Source of the DNA: Lachnospiraceae bacterium | Lineage (GTDB): Bacteria > Bacillota > Clostridia > Lachnospirales > Lachnospiraceae | Reading direction: 5' to 3' | Length of the DNA: 64,000 nucleotides | NCBI GenBank assembly: GCA_017446045.1 | Contig: JAFSRP010000003.1 | Location: 35,111 to 99,110 of the forward strand | Part shown: in pieces, positions 19,401 through 34,125 of the stretch | How positions within the stretch are numbered: the stretch's first letter is position 1 | Layout: every line of letters starts with the position of its first letter | Made by a program: the position numbers and the translations under genes | Notes under the pieces: model-generated | The model's database searches: none | The model's input: the letters and a program-made list of their open reading frames with translations, nothing else | Told to the model about the DNA's origin: nothing

Positions 19401-20986
19401 ATCTCTTCCCGGATCGCATCGATCGGAGGATTCGTGACCTGGGCAAACTGCTGCTTGAAATAATCGAAGAGCGGCGGGTACTGCCGGCTCAGCACGGCCA
19501 GCGGGATATCGGTCCCCATCGCGCCGGTGGCTTCCACTCCGGTTTTTGCCATGGGGAGGATGGAATCCTTGACCTGCTCATGCGTATAGCCGAACGCCCG
19601 GTACAGGCTGTCCCGCCTTTCCTGGGAATGCCCGGGCACCTGCCCGTTCGGGATGGGGAGATCCTGCAGGCGGACCAGGTTCTGGTCCAGCCACTCACCG
19701 TAAGGCTCCCGGGAAGCATAACGCGCTTTGATCTCCCGGTCTCCGAGAAGCTTTCCTTCCTTCGTATCGACGATCAGCATTTTTCCCGGATGGATGCGCT
19801 CTTTCTGTACGACCTTTTTTTCATCGATCTCCAGGACCCCGACCTCCGAAGACAGGATCAGCCGTTCCTCATCGGTAACATAATACCGCAGGGGACGCAG
19901 GCCGTTGCGGTCCAGTATGGCGCCTACAGTCTCGCCGTCCGAAAAGAGGATCGCCGCAGGCCCGTCCCAGGGTTCCATCATGGTGGCGTAGTACCGGTAA
20001 AGATCCTTGAGCATGGGATCGATATCCCGGTCGTTTTTCCACGGTTCCGGAATCAGGACCATCATGGCGAGCGGCAGCTCCATCCCGTTCATCATCAGGA
20101 ATTCGACCGTATTATCGATCATTGCGGAATCGGAGCCCGCCGAATTGACCACGGGATAGATCCGGTCCATGTCACCGCCCAGGGCCGTCGAATACATGGT
20201 CTCTTCCCGTCCCATCATACGGTCGACATTGCCCCGGATCGTATTGATCTCTCCGTTGTGCAGGATCATGCGGTTCGGATGCGCCCGTTCCCAGCTTGGC
20301 GTCGTGTTGGTGGAAAAACGGGAATGCACCATGGCGATGGCAGAGGTGTACTTTTCCGACTGCAGATCGGGATAGAACGCCCGTAGCTGCTTCACGAGGA
20401 ACATGCCCTTGTATACGACGGAACGGCTTGAAAAGCTTGCCACGTACGTGTTGTCGTTGGACTTTTCAAACTCTCTTCTCGCCATATATAAAAGGCGGTC
20501 GAAGGGAAGCCCTTTCTGGGTGCCGGCCGGTCGTCCCACAAAACACTGCATGATGCAGGGCATGCAGGAACGGGCCCTGTCGCCCAGGATCTCCGGACAT
20601 ACCGGCACTTCCCGCCACCCCAGGAAAGGCAGGCCGTCCTTTTCAAGGATCACCTGCAGCATCTTCTGCGCCTGCCTGCGCCGGAACGAGTCCTGCGGGA
20701 AAAAGAACATGCCCACGCCGTAATCCCCGCTGTCAGAAAGCTCGATCCCGCTTTCGGCAGCAGCATCCTTAAAGAATGCATGGCTGACCTGCAGCAGGAT
20801 GCCGACGCCGTCTCCGGTCTTCCCGTCCGCATCCTTTCCTGCGCGGTGCTCCAGCTTCTCCACGATCTTCAGGGCATCCGTCACGACGCTGCGGCTCTTT
20901 CTTCCGCGGATATCCACGACCGCGCCGATCCCGCAGGCATCATGCTCTGCTGCTGTTCCGTATTTTTGCCATTCCTGTTCTCTCAT
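16457..20986 (-). CDS. gltB: Glutamate synthase large subunit
   Basis: 1509 residues from the ATG at 20986, with GGCGGAAAG upstream; an in-frame ATG at 21019 lies inside the end of carB and is less likely. The class II glutaminase domain would begin at Cys in EHDACGIGAVV after removal of a short propeptide. The central domain, the FMN-binding synthase barrel (GAKPGEGGHLPG, ISPPPHHDIYSIEDLAQLI), the [3Fe-4S] segment CNLDTCPAGIATQNPVLRC and the C-terminal beta-helix (GGRxG-type repeats such as GLSGGKLVLHQPRGS) are all present. It forms the GOGAT enzyme with gltD and lies 22 bases after carB. Confidence 0.97.
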   Translation of the reverse strand: MREQEWQKYGTAAEHDACGIGAVVDIRGRKSRSVVTDALKIVEKLEHRAGKDADGKTGDGVGILLQVSHAFFKDAAAESGIELSDSGDYGVGMFFFPQDSFRRRQAQKMLQVILEKDGLPFLGWREVPVCPEILGDRARSCMPCIMQCFVGRPAGTQKGLPFDRLLYMARREFEKSNDNTYVASFSSRSVVYKGMFLVKQLRAFYPDLQSEKYTSAIAMVHSRFSTNTTPSWERAHPNRMILHNGEINTIRGNVDRMMGREETMYSTALGGDMDRIYPVVNSAGSDSAMIDNTVEFLMMNGMELPLAMMVLIPEPWKNDRDIDPMLKDLYRYYATMMEPWDGPAAILFSDGETVGAILDRNGLRPLRYYVTDEERLILSSEVGVLEIDEKKVVQKERIHPGKMLIVDTKEGKLLGDREIKARYASREPYGEWLDQNLVRLQDLPIPNGQVPGHSQERRDSLYRAFGYTHEQVKDSILPMAKTGVEATGAMGTDIPLAVLSRQYPPLFDYFKQQFAQVTNPPIDAIREEIVTDTTVYIGRDGNLLKDLPENCRVLQVNNPVLTRVDLMKIRAMKHEGFCVKTVSLLYYKNSPLEWAVENLFIACDKAYRDGANIIILSDRGVDENHVAIPSLLAVSAMEQYLIRTKKRTAVSIILESAEPREVHHFAVLLGYGARAICPYLVHECIEECIERKLLDKDAHTAIDDYNSAILHGMVKIASKMGISTLQAYQSAQIFESIGFTQEVVDKYFTHTINHAAGIGLKEIGEAVEYHHSRAFDPLGYGVDTRIDSVGTFRQREGEHGEQHLFDAGTIVALQEAVRERSYERFLQYSDRIHKERDPQTLRGLLDFVWPEDGGVPLQEVESVEEIVKRFKTGAMSYGSISQEAHECLAEAMNRLKGKSNSGEGGESPERLGTGKNSAIKQVASGRFGVTSEYLCSAAEIQIKMAQGAKPGEGGHLPGRKVYPWIAKTRHSTPGVSLISPPPHHDIYSIEDLAQLIYDLKNANSGARISVKLVSEAGVGTIACGVAKAGAQVVLISGYDGGTGAAPRSSIQNAGLPWELGLSEAHRTLIGSGLRKRVILETDGKLLTGRDVAIAAILGAEEYGFATAPLIAMGCVMMRVCNLDTCPAGIATQNPVLRCRFRGTPEDVICFMTFVAEELRGIMARLGVRTVDELIGRRSLLKMRENAGSARRQVRISLQEILGDLTDCTDHFDPAAIYDFHLERTADSRHLIPAFEKAMSEHKPMKAKVRVSSTDRTFGTLLGSRITKECGNSLAEDTVLVQAEGGGGQSFGAFIPKGMTIRLAGDCNDYFGKGLSGGKLVLHQPRGSRLDPGKNIIVGNVALYGATSGEAYIGGVAGERFCVRNSGAEAVVEGVGDHGCEYMTGGCVVILGETGRNFAAGMSGGTAYVLDRHHDLYRKLNKELVTMGPVRDEEDTGKLKSLIEKHVSETGSPCGKDILEHWETMLPLFKKVIPTDYANMRTAIRLLEKRGISRDQAELEAFYTVQKGNV

Positions 20987-21008
20987 AATCTTTCCGCCTG
21001 TTCTTCGA

Positions 21009-24000
21009 TCATTCTGCATCGATCGTTGAAACGCCCATGGTGACCTCTTCGAGTACGTCCAGCACCATCCGGACAGTATCCAGGGAGGTCAGCATGGTGA
21101 TATTGTTCTGTGCCGCCGCGCGGCGTATCGCCACGCCGTCACCGTAATGGATCCCGGAAAGGATCGCTCTTGTATTGATCACGTAGCTGACATATCCCGC
21201 GCGGATGGAGTCCAGTACCTCCTGGCTCCCTTCGCTGGGTTTCCCGAGTATCCTTGTCTTTATCCCGTTCGCCCGCAGGACTTCGCCCGTAAGCGAGGTC
21301 GCCTCTATGTTGAACCCCATCCTGTAAAAGCGCCGGACCAGCGGGACCGTCTCCTCCTTGTCCTCATCCGCGACGCTGACCAGCACGGTCCCGTAGTTGC
21401 GCAGTGAGAGGCCGGAGGCGATCAGTGCCTTGTAGGCAGCCCGGTGGAGCTTTCTGTCATATCCGATCGCCTCCCCTGTGGACTTCATCTCGGGAGAAAG
21501 ATATGCGTCCATCCCTCTCAGCTTGAAAAAGGAAAATGCAGGCACTTTTACATAATAGCGCTGTTTCTCCGCAGGGTACCGGACTGTGATGCCCTGCTCT
21601 TCCAGCGAAACGCCCAGCATGACCAGGGTCCCGATATCCGCCAGGCTCCAGCCCGTGGCCTTGGATAAGAACGGCACGGTACGCGAGGACCGCGGGTTCA
21701 CTTCGATGATATAGACCTTTTCGGACGCGTCCACGATGAACTGGATGTTGAAAAGCCCGCGGATGCCGATGCCCAGGCCCAGTTTTTCCGTATACTCCAG
21801 GATCGTTTGTTTGACCCTGTCCGAAAGGCTGTAGGAGGGGTAGACGCTGACCGAGTCACCGGAGTGTACGCCGGTCCTCTCGACCAGTTCCATGATGCCC
21901 GGGACGAAGACGCGTTTGCCGTCGCAGACCGCATCCACCTCGACTTCCTTTCCCCGGATATATTTGTCGACGAGGACCGGTTTGTCCTTATCGATCGCGA
22001 CCGCTGCATGGAGATACTGCCACATGGACTTCTCCTTGGCGACGATCTGCATGGCCCGTCCGCCGAGGACGAAGCTCGGCCTGACGAGCACCGGGTACCC
22101 GATCTCATGCGCTGCCCGGATCCCCTCTTCAATGCCTGTGACTGCCCTGCCCTCCGGCTGCGGGATATTCAGGGACAAAAGGAGCTTTTCAAAGGAATCC
22201 CGGTTTTCCGCGCGGTCGATGGCGTCGCAGTCCGTCCCGATCAGCCACACGCCCCTGTCCCTGAGGGAATCCGCCAGGTTGATCGCAGTCTGTCCTCCCA
22301 GTGTCGCGATCACACCTTCCGGCTGTTCCAGCAGGATGATATTCATGACGTCTTCCGTGCACAGCGGCTCAAAATACAGCTTATCGGAACAGGTATAGTC
22401 CGTGGACACGGTCTCCGGGTTATTGTTGATGATGATCGCTTCGTACCCTGCCCTGCGCAGCGTCTGCACCGCATGGACCGTGGAATAGTCGAACTCCACG
22501 CCCTGCCCGATCCGGATCGGCCCTGAACCGAGCACGATGATCTTGCGCCTTCCGGATACGACGGATTCATTTTCTTCCTCGTAGGTAGAATAAAAATACG
22601 GAATATAGCTCTCGAACTCCGAGGCGCAGGTGTCGATCATCTTATATACCGGAAGGATCCCCTGTTCCTTCCGGAGCCGGAAGATCTCCTCTTCCGTTCT
22701 TCCCCAGATGAGCGCGATCTCCCGGTCGGAAAAGCCGGATCTCTTGGCGGCGGCAAGCACCGCAGTCTCTCCGGGGTGCGCAGCGAGCACCTTCTCCATT
22801 TCGACGATGCTGCGGATCTTCCGCAGGAAGAACCGGTCGATCGAGGTCACATCCGCGATCTCATCCACCCCGCAGCCAAGGCGCAGCAAAGCCGCGATCG
22901 CAAAGAGGCGGTCATCCGTACCGTTCGCGACATAACGAAGGAGAGCATCCCGGTCCATCCCGTCAAACTTGGGGAGATGAAGGTGGAACGCGCCTGCCTC
23001 GAGGGACCGGATCCCCTTCAGGAGACTCTCCTCAAAGGTCCTTCCGACGCTCATCACCTCGCCCGTGGCCTTCATCTGTGTGGACAGCGTATTATCCGCA
23101 TCCGTGAATTTATCAAAGGGGAAGCGGGGCAGCTTGGTGACGATGTAATCCAGCGCGGGCTCGAAAGAAGCGGGCGTATTGGCGATCCGGATCTCATCCA
23201 GCGTCATGCCGATCCCGATCTTCGCGGAGACCCGCGCGATCGGATATCCGCTTGCCTTCGACGCAAGGGCGGAGGAACGCGATACCCTGGGATTGACCTC
23301 GATCAGGTAGTACTGAAAGGAGTTCGGGTCAAGGGCAAACTGCACGTTGCAGCCGCCTTCGATCCCGAGCGCCCGGATGACCTTCAGGGCGCTGTCGCGA
23401 AGCATGTGATATTCCTTATTCGTCAGCGTCTGCGACGGACAGACGACAACGGAATCTCCCGTATGGATCCCGACAGGGTCTACATTTTCCATGTTGCAGA
23501 CCGTGATCGCCGTATCGTTCCGGTCCCGGATGACTTCATATTCTATTTCCTTGAATCCCCGGACGCTCTTTTCCACGAGGACCTGCTTGACCGGGGAACA
23601 CTCCAGCGCGTTTTGTATCAGGGGAACGAACTGTTCCGGATCGTCCGCAAAGCCGCCCCCGGTCCCTCCCAGGGTAAATGCAGGACGGAGCACCACGGGA
23701 TATCCGATGGCGGCAGCGGCGTCCAGGCCTTCACTGACAGACGAGGCTGTCCGGGACGGAAGGACGGGTTCCCCCAGTTCCTCGCAGAGCTCCCTGAATT
23801 TTTCCCTGTCTTCCGCCTGTTCGATCGACCTGCTGTCCGTACCGAGAAGCTCGACATGACACTCGGCCAGAATACCTTTTTTCTCCAGCTGCATGGCCAG
23901 ATTCAGCCCGGTCTGCCCGCCGATCCCGGGGAGGATGGCATCCGGGCGCTCATAGCGGATGATCTTCGCGGTATACTCCAGTGTCAGCGGCTCCATGTAG

Positions 24001-24191
24001 ACCTTGTCCGCAATAGAGGTATCCGTCATGATCGTCGCCGGATTGGAATTGCAGAGGATCACTTCACAGCCTTCCTCTTTGAGAGCAAGGCAGGCCTGCG
24101 TTCCCGCATAATCAAACTCCGCCGCCTGTCCGATCACGATGGGGCCGGAGCCGATCACAAGAATTCTTTTCAGGTCCGTTCTTTTTGGCAT
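21009..24191 (-). CDS. carB: Carbamoyl-phosphate synthase large subunit
   Basis: 1060 residues, close to the usual 1070. Two homologous halves are visible, each starting with a nucleotide-binding motif: [20 protein letters not shown] near residue 14 and [20 protein letters not shown] near residue 555. Each half has an ATP-grasp domain with [16 protein letters not shown]-type and [16 protein letters not shown]-type active-site strands. The C-terminal MGS-like allosteric domain (about 935-1060) ends the protein. It produces carbamoyl phosphate from bicarbonate, ATP and ammonia delivered by CarA, feeding pyrimidines and arginine. The start overlaps the end of carA by 22 bases, so translation is coupled. 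Confidence 0.97.
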   Translation of the reverse strand: MPKRTDLKRILVIGSGPIVIGQAAEFDYAGTQACLALKEEGCEVILCNSNPATIMTDTSIADKVYMEPLTLEYTAKIIRYERPDAILPGIGGQTGLNLAMQLEKKGILAECHVELLGTDSRSIEQAEDREKFRELCEELGEPVLPSRTASSVSEGLDAAAAIGYPVVLRPAFTLGGTGGGFADDPEQFVPLIQNALECSPVKQVLVEKSVRGFKEIEYEVIRDRNDTAITVCNMENVDPVGIHTGDSVVVCPSQTLTNKEYHMLRDSALKVIRALGIEGGCNVQFALDPNSFQYYLIEVNPRVSRSSALASKASGYPIARVSAKIGIGMTLDEIRIANTPASFEPALDYIVTKLPRFPFDKFTDADNTLSTQMKATGEVMSVGRTFEESLLKGIRSLEAGAFHLHLPKFDGMDRDALLRYVANGTDDRLFAIAALLRLGCGVDEIADVTSIDRFFLRKIRSIVEMEKVLAAHPGETAVLAAAKRSGFSDREIALIWGRTEEEIFRLRKEQGILPVYKMIDTCASEFESYIPYFYSTYEEENESVVSGRRKIIVLGSGPIRIGQGVEFDYSTVHAVQTLRRAGYEAIIINNNPETVSTDYTCSDKLYFEPLCTEDVMNIILLEQPEGVIATLGGQTAINLADSLRDRGVWLIGTDCDAIDRAENRDSFEKLLLSLNIPQPEGRAVTGIEEGIRAAHEIGYPVLVRPSFVLGGRAMQIVAKEKSMWQYLHAAVAIDKDKPVLVDKYIRGKEVEVDAVCDGKRVFVPGIMELVERTGVHSGDSVSVYPSYSLSDRVKQTILEYTEKLGLGIGIRGLFNIQFIVDASEKVYIIEVNPRSSRTVPFLSKATGWSLADIGTLVMLGVSLEEQGITVRYPAEKQRYYVKVPAFSFFKLRGMDAYLSPEMKSTGEAIGYDRKLHRAAYKALIASGLSLRNYGTVLVSVADEDKEETVPLVRRFYRMGFNIEATSLTGEVLRANGIKTRILGKPSEGSQEVLDSIRAGYVSYVINTRAILSGIHYGDGVAIRRAAAQNNITMLTSLDTVRMVLDVLEEVTMGVSTIDAE

Positions 24192-25279
24192 GATCTTCCG
24201 GACTCCTCCATCAAATGAATAAACCGGTCAAACAGATGCGCGCTGTCCTGGGGTCCCGGCGCGCTCTCGGGATGATACTGGACGCTGAAGACCCGGTCCG
24301 CCTCACACCGGATCCCTTCGACAGTCCCGTCCAGGAGGTTTCGGTGGGTCACGACGAGCGGTGTGCCCGCAAGGCTCTCCTCATCCACGGCATACGAGTG
24401 GTTCTGGGAGGTGATCTCGATCCTGCCGGTCTCCAGGTCTTTCACCGGGTGGTTGCCCCCGCGGTGACCGAATTTCAGCTTATACGTCTTCGCCCCGTAT
24501 GCCAGGGAAATGATCTGGTGACCCAGGCAGATGCCGAAGACCGGCAGCTCCCCGAGCAGCTCCCTGACAGTATGGATCGTTTCCGGCACGTCAGTGGGGT
24601 CGCCCGGTCCGTTGGAAAGAAAGATCCCGTCCGGCCGGAGCGCCAGGATCTCATTTGCCGGGGTATTCCACGGAACGACCGTCACGCGGCAGCCACGCTT
24701 CAGAAGGGACCGGACGATATTTCGCTTCATCCCGCAGTCGATGGCGGCCACGTGGGGGCCGTCATTCTCCTGACCGGCTTCCCATGGCGCGCGGCAGCTG
24801 ACTCTGGACACGGCATCCCCGGGCATCCTGTAACCCTTTAGTTTTCGCAGGCCTTCCTCCAGGGGAGTCTTGGCGCCTGTCAGGAGGGCTTTCCGGCTTC
24901 CGAAATCGCGGATCGAGCGGTTTAATTTCCTGGTATCGACGCCGCTGATCCCGGTGATCCTGTACTGCTTCATCACGTCTCCCAGCGTTCTCTCAGAACG
25001 GAAATTGGAAGGCTCATCGTTATATTCCCGCACGATGAGGGCACCGATGGACGGCGTTTCCGTCTCATAATCGTCCGCGGCCATGCCGTAGTTCCCGATC
25101 AAAGGCCAGGTCATCACCACCGCCTGATCGGTGTAGGACGGATCGGACAGGATCTCCTGATAGCCCACCATCGAGGTATTGAATACGATCTCCAGTATTT
25201 TTTCCTGCCCGGAGCCGAAGGAGAAACCGTAATACTCCTGCCCGTCCTCCAGGATGATCTTTTTGTCCGCCTCTCTCAT
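24170..25279 (-). CDS. carA: Carbamoyl-phosphate synthase small subunit
   Basis: 369 residues. The N-terminal CarA domain ([29 protein letters not shown]) is followed by a class I glutamine amidotransferase. The nucleophile Cys is in [20 protein letters not shown], and the His-Glu pair is in [15 protein letters not shown]. The GHRGGNHPV segment is typical of CarA. It hydrolyses glutamine and channels ammonia to CarB. It starts 21 bases after pyrG. No pyrimidine-type attenuator lies directly in front, so control is probably set at the operon level rather than by PyrR. Confidence 0.97.
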   Translation of the reverse strand: MREADKKIILEDGQEYYGFSFGSGQEKILEIVFNTSMVGYQEILSDPSYTDQAVVMTWPLIGNYGMAADDYETETPSIGALIVREYNDEPSNFRSERTLGDVMKQYRITGISGVDTRKLNRSIRDFGSRKALLTGAKTPLEEGLRKLKGYRMPGDAVSRVSCRAPWEAGQENDGPHVAAIDCGMKRNIVRSLLKRGCRVTVVPWNTPANEILALRPDGIFLSNGPGDPTDVPETIHTVRELLGELPVFGICLGHQIISLAYGAKTYKLKFGHRGGNHPVKDLETGRIEITSQNHSYAVDEESLAGTPLVVTHRNLLDGTVEGIRCEADRVFSVQYHPESAPGPQDSAHLFDRFIHLMEESGRSCQKERT

Positions 25280-25300
25280 CGCGGTATCCTTCCTCTGTCC

Positions 25301-28472
<3,172 letters not shown>

Positions 28473-28490
28473 ATCGCTTCCTCCCCGGCT

Positions 28491-29777
28491 TCAGCGGAAA
28501 ATGATGCTGTCACGCTCCGGTCCGACAGAGATATACCGGATCGGACAGCCGACCGCATCCTCGATCATACAGACATACTCCCGTGCCGCTTTCGGAAGAT
28601 CCTCCCAGCGGCGGACGCCGGAGATATCGCAGTTCCATCCTTCGCAGTAACTGATCACCGGCTTGGCCCGGGAAAGCTCCAGGGGGAACGGAAAACGGTC
28701 CGTTTCGCGCCATCCGTCCCCATCGGGCAGCAGGTAACGGGTGCACACCGGGATCTTTTCCATGTAGCTTAAGACGTCGAGCTTGGTCAGGGCGATCCTT
28801 GTCGCTGCCTGTACTTCCACACCGTAACGGGTCGCGACCAGGTCGATCGGTCCGACGCGCCGCGGCCGTCCCGTTTTGGCTCCGTATTCGGCGCCGGCTT
28901 CCCGGAGCTCCTCCGCCTCTTTCCCGAACATCTCGCAGACGAACGGGCCCTCCCCCACACAGGTGGAATAGGCTTTTACCACGCCGACCACGTCCGTCAG
29001 CCTGAGCGACGGAAGGCCCGCGCCGATCGGCGCGTACGCCGCTGTCGTATTGGAAGAGGTAGTATAGGGATAAATGCCGAAGTCGAGATCACGGAGCGCG
29101 CCGAGCTGCGCTTCAAAGAGGATATTCTTTCCCTGCTCCGCAGCTTCCTTCAGGTACGCTCCCGTATCGCAGACATAAGGCCGGATCTTCTCACCGTAAT
29201 TTCGGAGCCAGTCCTCCAGATCCTCCATGGTACAGGCCTTTGCCCCGTACACGCCGGTCAGGGTCAGGTTCTTCCACTCCATAAGCTCCGCGAGATGCTC
29301 CTTCAGCTCCTCCGGGTAGAACAATTCCCCCGCAAGGACGGTCTTTTTCTGGTATTTATCCGAATAAAAGGGGGCGATCCCCTGCTTCGTCGACCCGTAC
29401 GGGTGATCCTTCAGGCGCTGTTCCTCCAGGGCATCGAGATCCCTGTGCCACGGAAGGAGCAGGGAGGCCCGGCTGCTGATCTTCAGGTTGTCCGGCGTCA
29501 GCGGCACGCCCCTTGCCATGATCTCTTCCATTTCCTTCCACAGGTTTTCCGGATCCAGGGCCACGCCGTTGCCCAGGATATTGACCACGCCTTCCCGGAA
29601 AATGCCGGAAGGCAGCAGATGGAGCGCGAACCTGCCCCGTTCGTTGATGACCGTATGGCCCGCGTTGCCGCCGCCCTGGTACCGCACCACGATATCATAG
29701 TGGTCCGTCAGCAGATCCACCATCCGGCCCTTGCCTTCATCACCCCAGTTGATCCCCACGATCGCACAGTTTTTCAT
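28491..29777 (-). CDS. purA: Adenylosuccinate synthetase
   Basis: 428 residues, the family length. The GTP-binding N-terminus KNCAIVGINWGDEGKGRMVD and the following RYQGGGNAGHTV are diagnostic. The segment STKQGIAPFYSDK and the C-terminal GVEVQAATRIALTKLDVLSY also match. It joins IMP and aspartate to make adenylosuccinate, the first step to AMP. It is the only enzyme in this run that neither makes nor uses glutamine as amide donor; aspartate is its nitrogen source. It starts 22 bases after glmS. Confidence 0.97.
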   Translation of the reverse strand: MKNCAIVGINWGDEGKGRMVDLLTDHYDIVVRYQGGGNAGHTVINERGRFALHLLPSGIFREGVVNILGNGVALDPENLWKEMEEIMARGVPLTPDNLKISSRASLLLPWHRDLDALEEQRLKDHPYGSTKQGIAPFYSDKYQKKTVLAGELFYPEELKEHLAELMEWKNLTLTGVYGAKACTMEDLEDWLRNYGEKIRPYVCDTGAYLKEAAEQGKNILFEAQLGALRDLDFGIYPYTTSSNTTAAYAPIGAGLPSLRLTDVVGVVKAYSTCVGEGPFVCEMFGKEAEELREAGAEYGAKTGRPRRVGPIDLVATRYGVEVQAATRIALTKLDVLSYMEKIPVCTRYLLPDGDGWRETDRFPFPLELSRAKPVISYCEGWNCDISGVRRWEDLPKAAREYVCMIEDAVGCPIRYISVGPERDSIIFR

Positions 29778-29799
29778 CCGTTTCTCCCTTCTTCCCGTG

Positions 29800-31668
<1,869 letters not shown>

Positions 31669-31714
31669 ATTCTTTTTTCCTCCGTTTTTTCCTTTTTATC
31701 TTTATTACGGCATA

Positions 31715-31748
31715 GGGAGCGCAGGGCCTTTCGGCCCGCTGCGCTCCC
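31715..31748 (-). other. Strong hairpin between glnN and glmS
   Basis: Arms GGGAGCGCA/TGCGCTCCC and GGGCC/GGCCC (with a 2-base bulge and a TTTC loop; GAAA on the minus strand) make a very stable stem. No T-run follows on either strand, so it is more likely a processing or mRNA-stability element than a terminator. It could separate high glnN transcript from the rest of the run. Confidence 0.6.
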
Positions 31749-31756
31749 GCCTGTTA

Positions 31757-33865
31757 TCACCTTACCGAGAACAGCAGTGCCCCGTAGGTCGGATAGGGCA
31801 GGTACTTCTCGGGGATCAGCGCTTCCGCCGCGTCCGCCACGCTGCGGAGACTCTCCATATCCCTCAGGATCACCTTCTCGTAATACCCGGCCGAGGCAAG
31901 GACGTCGTCCATCTTTTCCGCTTCCCTGGTATCCTCTTCCAGCTTCTCCAGCAGCTTCATCATTTTTCCGGAAGCCTCGTCCAGTCTGAGAAGGATCGAT
32001 TCTTCCATCCTGCTGCCCGCCTGCGGGAGCAGCTGCTTTTTCCGCAGTGCCTCCGCGCTGAGATCGCTCATATAAGCGACCACTCCGGACAGGAAATCCT
32101 TGCGGATCATTTCCTGCATCGTCAGGGACTCAATGTGGATCTCCTTGCTGTAGTTCTCGAGCAGGATATCGTATCTGGAGAAGATCTCCTCCTGTGTCAG
32201 GACGCCATGGCCTGTGAAAAGATCGATGTTCTTCTTCGAGATCCACCGCGGCATGGCTTCCGGGACCGACTTCAGGTTGTCGAGACCTCTGCGCGCAGCT
32301 TCCTGGACCCATTCCTCCGTATAGCCGTTGCCGGAGAAGAGGATACGTCCGTGCTTCCGAAGCATTTTCTGCAGCAGCACATGCAGGCTATCCCGCAGTT
32401 CCACTCCTTTTTTTCCTTCCAGCTCCGTGCGCATCCGGCGCAGGATCTCCGCCACCGCCGTGTTCAGCACGATGTTGGCGTTTGCGACCGAAAGGGAGGA
32501 ACCGGGCATGCGGAATTCGAATTTATTGCCGGTAAACGCGAAGGGCGAGGTGCGGTTGCGGTCGGTGTTGTCCTTGGTGATATCCGCAAGGACCGCCGCG
32601 CCCATCTCCATATGGGTGCGTCCCTTGCCGGTAAACGGGGTCCCCTCCTGAATGCTCTTTAAGACCGCTGTCAGCTCATCTCCGACAAAGACCGAGACGA
32701 TCGCCGGCGGGGCTTCGTTGCCTCCCAGCCTGTGATCGTTTGCCGCCGTCGCGACAGACAGCCGCAGGATATCCGCGTAGTCATCCACCGCCGCGATGAC
32801 CGCCACCAGGAATGCGAGGAAACGGTCGTTTTCCTCCGGATGCTTGCCCGGATCCAACAGGTTGACGCCGGTGTTGGTCTGCAGGGACCAGTTGTTGTGC
32901 TTGCCGGAGCCGTTGATCCCCTCGAAGGGCTTCTCATGCAGCAGGCACGCCAGGTTGTGCCTGTCCGCCACCTTCTTCATGACCTCCATCGTCAGCTGGT
33001 TGTGGTCCACGGCGATGTTGGCAGTCTCATAGACCGGTGCCAGCTCATGCTGGGAGGGTGCCACCTCATTGTGCTTGGTCTTGACCGGCACTCCGAGCTT
33101 CCAGAGTTCCGTCTCCAGGTCATGCATGTAGGCTGCCACCCTGGGCTTCAGTACGCCGAAGTAATGGTCCTCCATTTCCTGCCCCTTCGGCGCCGGGGCT
33201 CCGAACAGCGTGCGCCCGGTGTACAGCAGGTCCTTCCTTTTCCTGTGCAGGTCCTTGTCGATCAGGAAGTACTCCTGTTCGGATCCGATCGTAGCCGTTA
33301 CCCGGTCAACATCGTCATATCCCAGGAGCTTCAGCATGGCGACTGCCTCTGAGCTCAGGGCTTCCATGGACCGAAGCAGCGGTGTTTTCTTATCCAGCGC
33401 CTCACCCGTATAAGCGCAGAATGCTGTCGGGATATACAGGGAACCGTCCTTCACGAAAGCAGGCGATGAAGGATCCCACGCCGTATAGCCCCTGGCTTCA
33501 AAGGTCGCGCGCAGGCCGCCGGACGGGAAGGAGGATGCGTCCGGTTCACCCTTCGTCAGCTCCTTGCCGGAAAACTCCATGATCACACTGCCGTCCGGCT
33601 CCGGGGAGAGAAAGCCGTCATGTTTCTCGGCCGTGAGTCCGGTCATCGGCTGGAACCAGTGTGTAAAATGCGTCGCTCCCAATTCCAGCGCCCATTCTTT
33701 CATGACTGCCGCGACGCTGTTGGCCACGTCCAGTTCCAGATGGGTGCCGTTGCGGATCGCGCTGCGTACTTCTTTATATATATTCTTCGGCAGCCTTTCC
33801 CTCATTACCCTGTCGTTAAACACATACATCCCATACATCTCTGATACTGACAGTGTCTTTTCCAT
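31757..33865 (-). CDS. glnN: Type III glutamine synthetase
   Basis: 702 residues, the size of GSIII and far longer than GlnA type I. The N-terminus contains FNDRVMRERLPKNIYKEV, followed by ATHFTHWFQPMTGLTAEKHD, which is a GSIII hallmark, and the catalytic core has GSEQEYFLID, the NEVAPSQHELAP motif and NRTSPFAFTGNKFEFRMPGS. It forms glutamine from glutamate, ammonia and ATP in the cytoplasm. It is the first gene of the long run and has a strong AAGGAGG ribosome binding site. Its leader holds an attenuator-like hairpin, described separately, suggesting control by transcription termination. Confidence 0.96.
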   Translation of the reverse strand: MEKTLSVSEMYGMYVFNDRVMRERLPKNIYKEVRSAIRNGTHLELDVANSVAAVMKEWALELGATHFTHWFQPMTGLTAEKHDGFLSPEPDGSVIMEFSGKELTKGEPDASSFPSGGLRATFEARGYTAWDPSSPAFVKDGSLYIPTAFCAYTGEALDKKTPLLRSMEALSSEAVAMLKLLGYDDVDRVTATIGSEQEYFLIDKDLHRKRKDLLYTGRTLFGAPAPKGQEMEDHYFGVLKPRVAAYMHDLETELWKLGVPVKTKHNEVAPSQHELAPVYETANIAVDHNQLTMEVMKKVADRHNLACLLHEKPFEGINGSGKHNNWSLQTNTGVNLLDPGKHPEENDRFLAFLVAVIAAVDDYADILRLSVATAANDHRLGGNEAPPAIVSVFVGDELTAVLKSIQEGTPFTGKGRTHMEMGAAVLADITKDNTDRNRTSPFAFTGNKFEFRMPGSSLSVANANIVLNTAVAEILRRMRTELEGKKGVELRDSLHVLLQKMLRKHGRILFSGNGYTEEWVQEAARRGLDNLKSVPEAMPRWISKKNIDLFTGHGVLTQEEIFSRYDILLENYSKEIHIESLTMQEMIRKDFLSGVVAYMSDLSAEALRKKQLLPQAGSRMEESILLRLDEASGKMMKLLEKLEEDTREAEKMDDVLASAGYYEKVILRDMESLRSVADAAEALIPEKYLPYPTYGALLFSVR

Positions 33866-33907
33866 AAGCCGCCTCCTTTTTAAAAAATGATCTTTTATAA
33901 AAGAACA

Positions 33908-33969
33908 AAAGGCGCTTCAGAAAGGGGGAAATAAACGGATAAAAAGTCCTCCCTGAAGCGCCTTTGCTC
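33908..33969 (-). promoter_or_regulatory. glnN leader: terminator hairpin with overlapping alternative hairpin
   Basis: On the minus strand, 13-bp arms (33965-33953 and 33920-33908; GGCGCTTCAG core) form a hairpin with a 32-base loop followed by TTTTGTTCTTTT. It lies about 45 bases before the glnN start and is oriented only toward glnN. Just upstream, GAGC-AAAGGC-GCTT (33969-33956) can form an alternative short hairpin that uses the same left arm. Its hexaloop begins with A and has G at position 4, as in RNA targets of ANTAR antiterminators. The layout suggests attenuation; ANTAR control is inference only. Confidence 0.55.
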
Positions 33970-34039
33970 AATAACGAATGTTTACCATACGAAAGCTCCC
34001 GCGGTCAAGCGCGCCGGCATTCCGTTTTCCTTTGCTCTG

Positions 34040-34095
34040 CCATACATTTTTCGTATGGATAAAAGATTGACGGACAAAAAGCCCCGAAATATAAT
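34040..34095 (+). promoter_or_regulatory. asnB promoter with CCATAC-N7-GTATGG operator
   Basis: TTGACG (34067-34072) and TATAAT (34090-34095) are exactly 17 bases apart. The 19-base dyad CCATAC-ATTTTTC-GTATGG (34040-34058) ends 8 bases before the -35 box. It contains a T-N11-A core (ATAC-N7-GTAT), the usual LysR-type box, and a LysR gene follows asnB. A nearly identical dyad lies at 43913-43931. Confidence 0.75.
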
Positions 34096-34125
34096 CTCAC
34101 CATATTTCAGAAAGGAGCAGGATCC

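Noticed and set aside
16607-20386. Very long open frame on the plus strand opposite gltB
   Set aside because: It is antisense to a fully recognisable gltB, has no ribosome binding site or family resemblance, and arises from GC-rich third codon positions. The same applies to the long frames opposite glmS (29731-31989) and the propeller sensor (51311-54400).
31669-31756. glmS ribozyme
   Set aside because: The 88-base gap is too short and holds only a simple hairpin without the ribozyme core.
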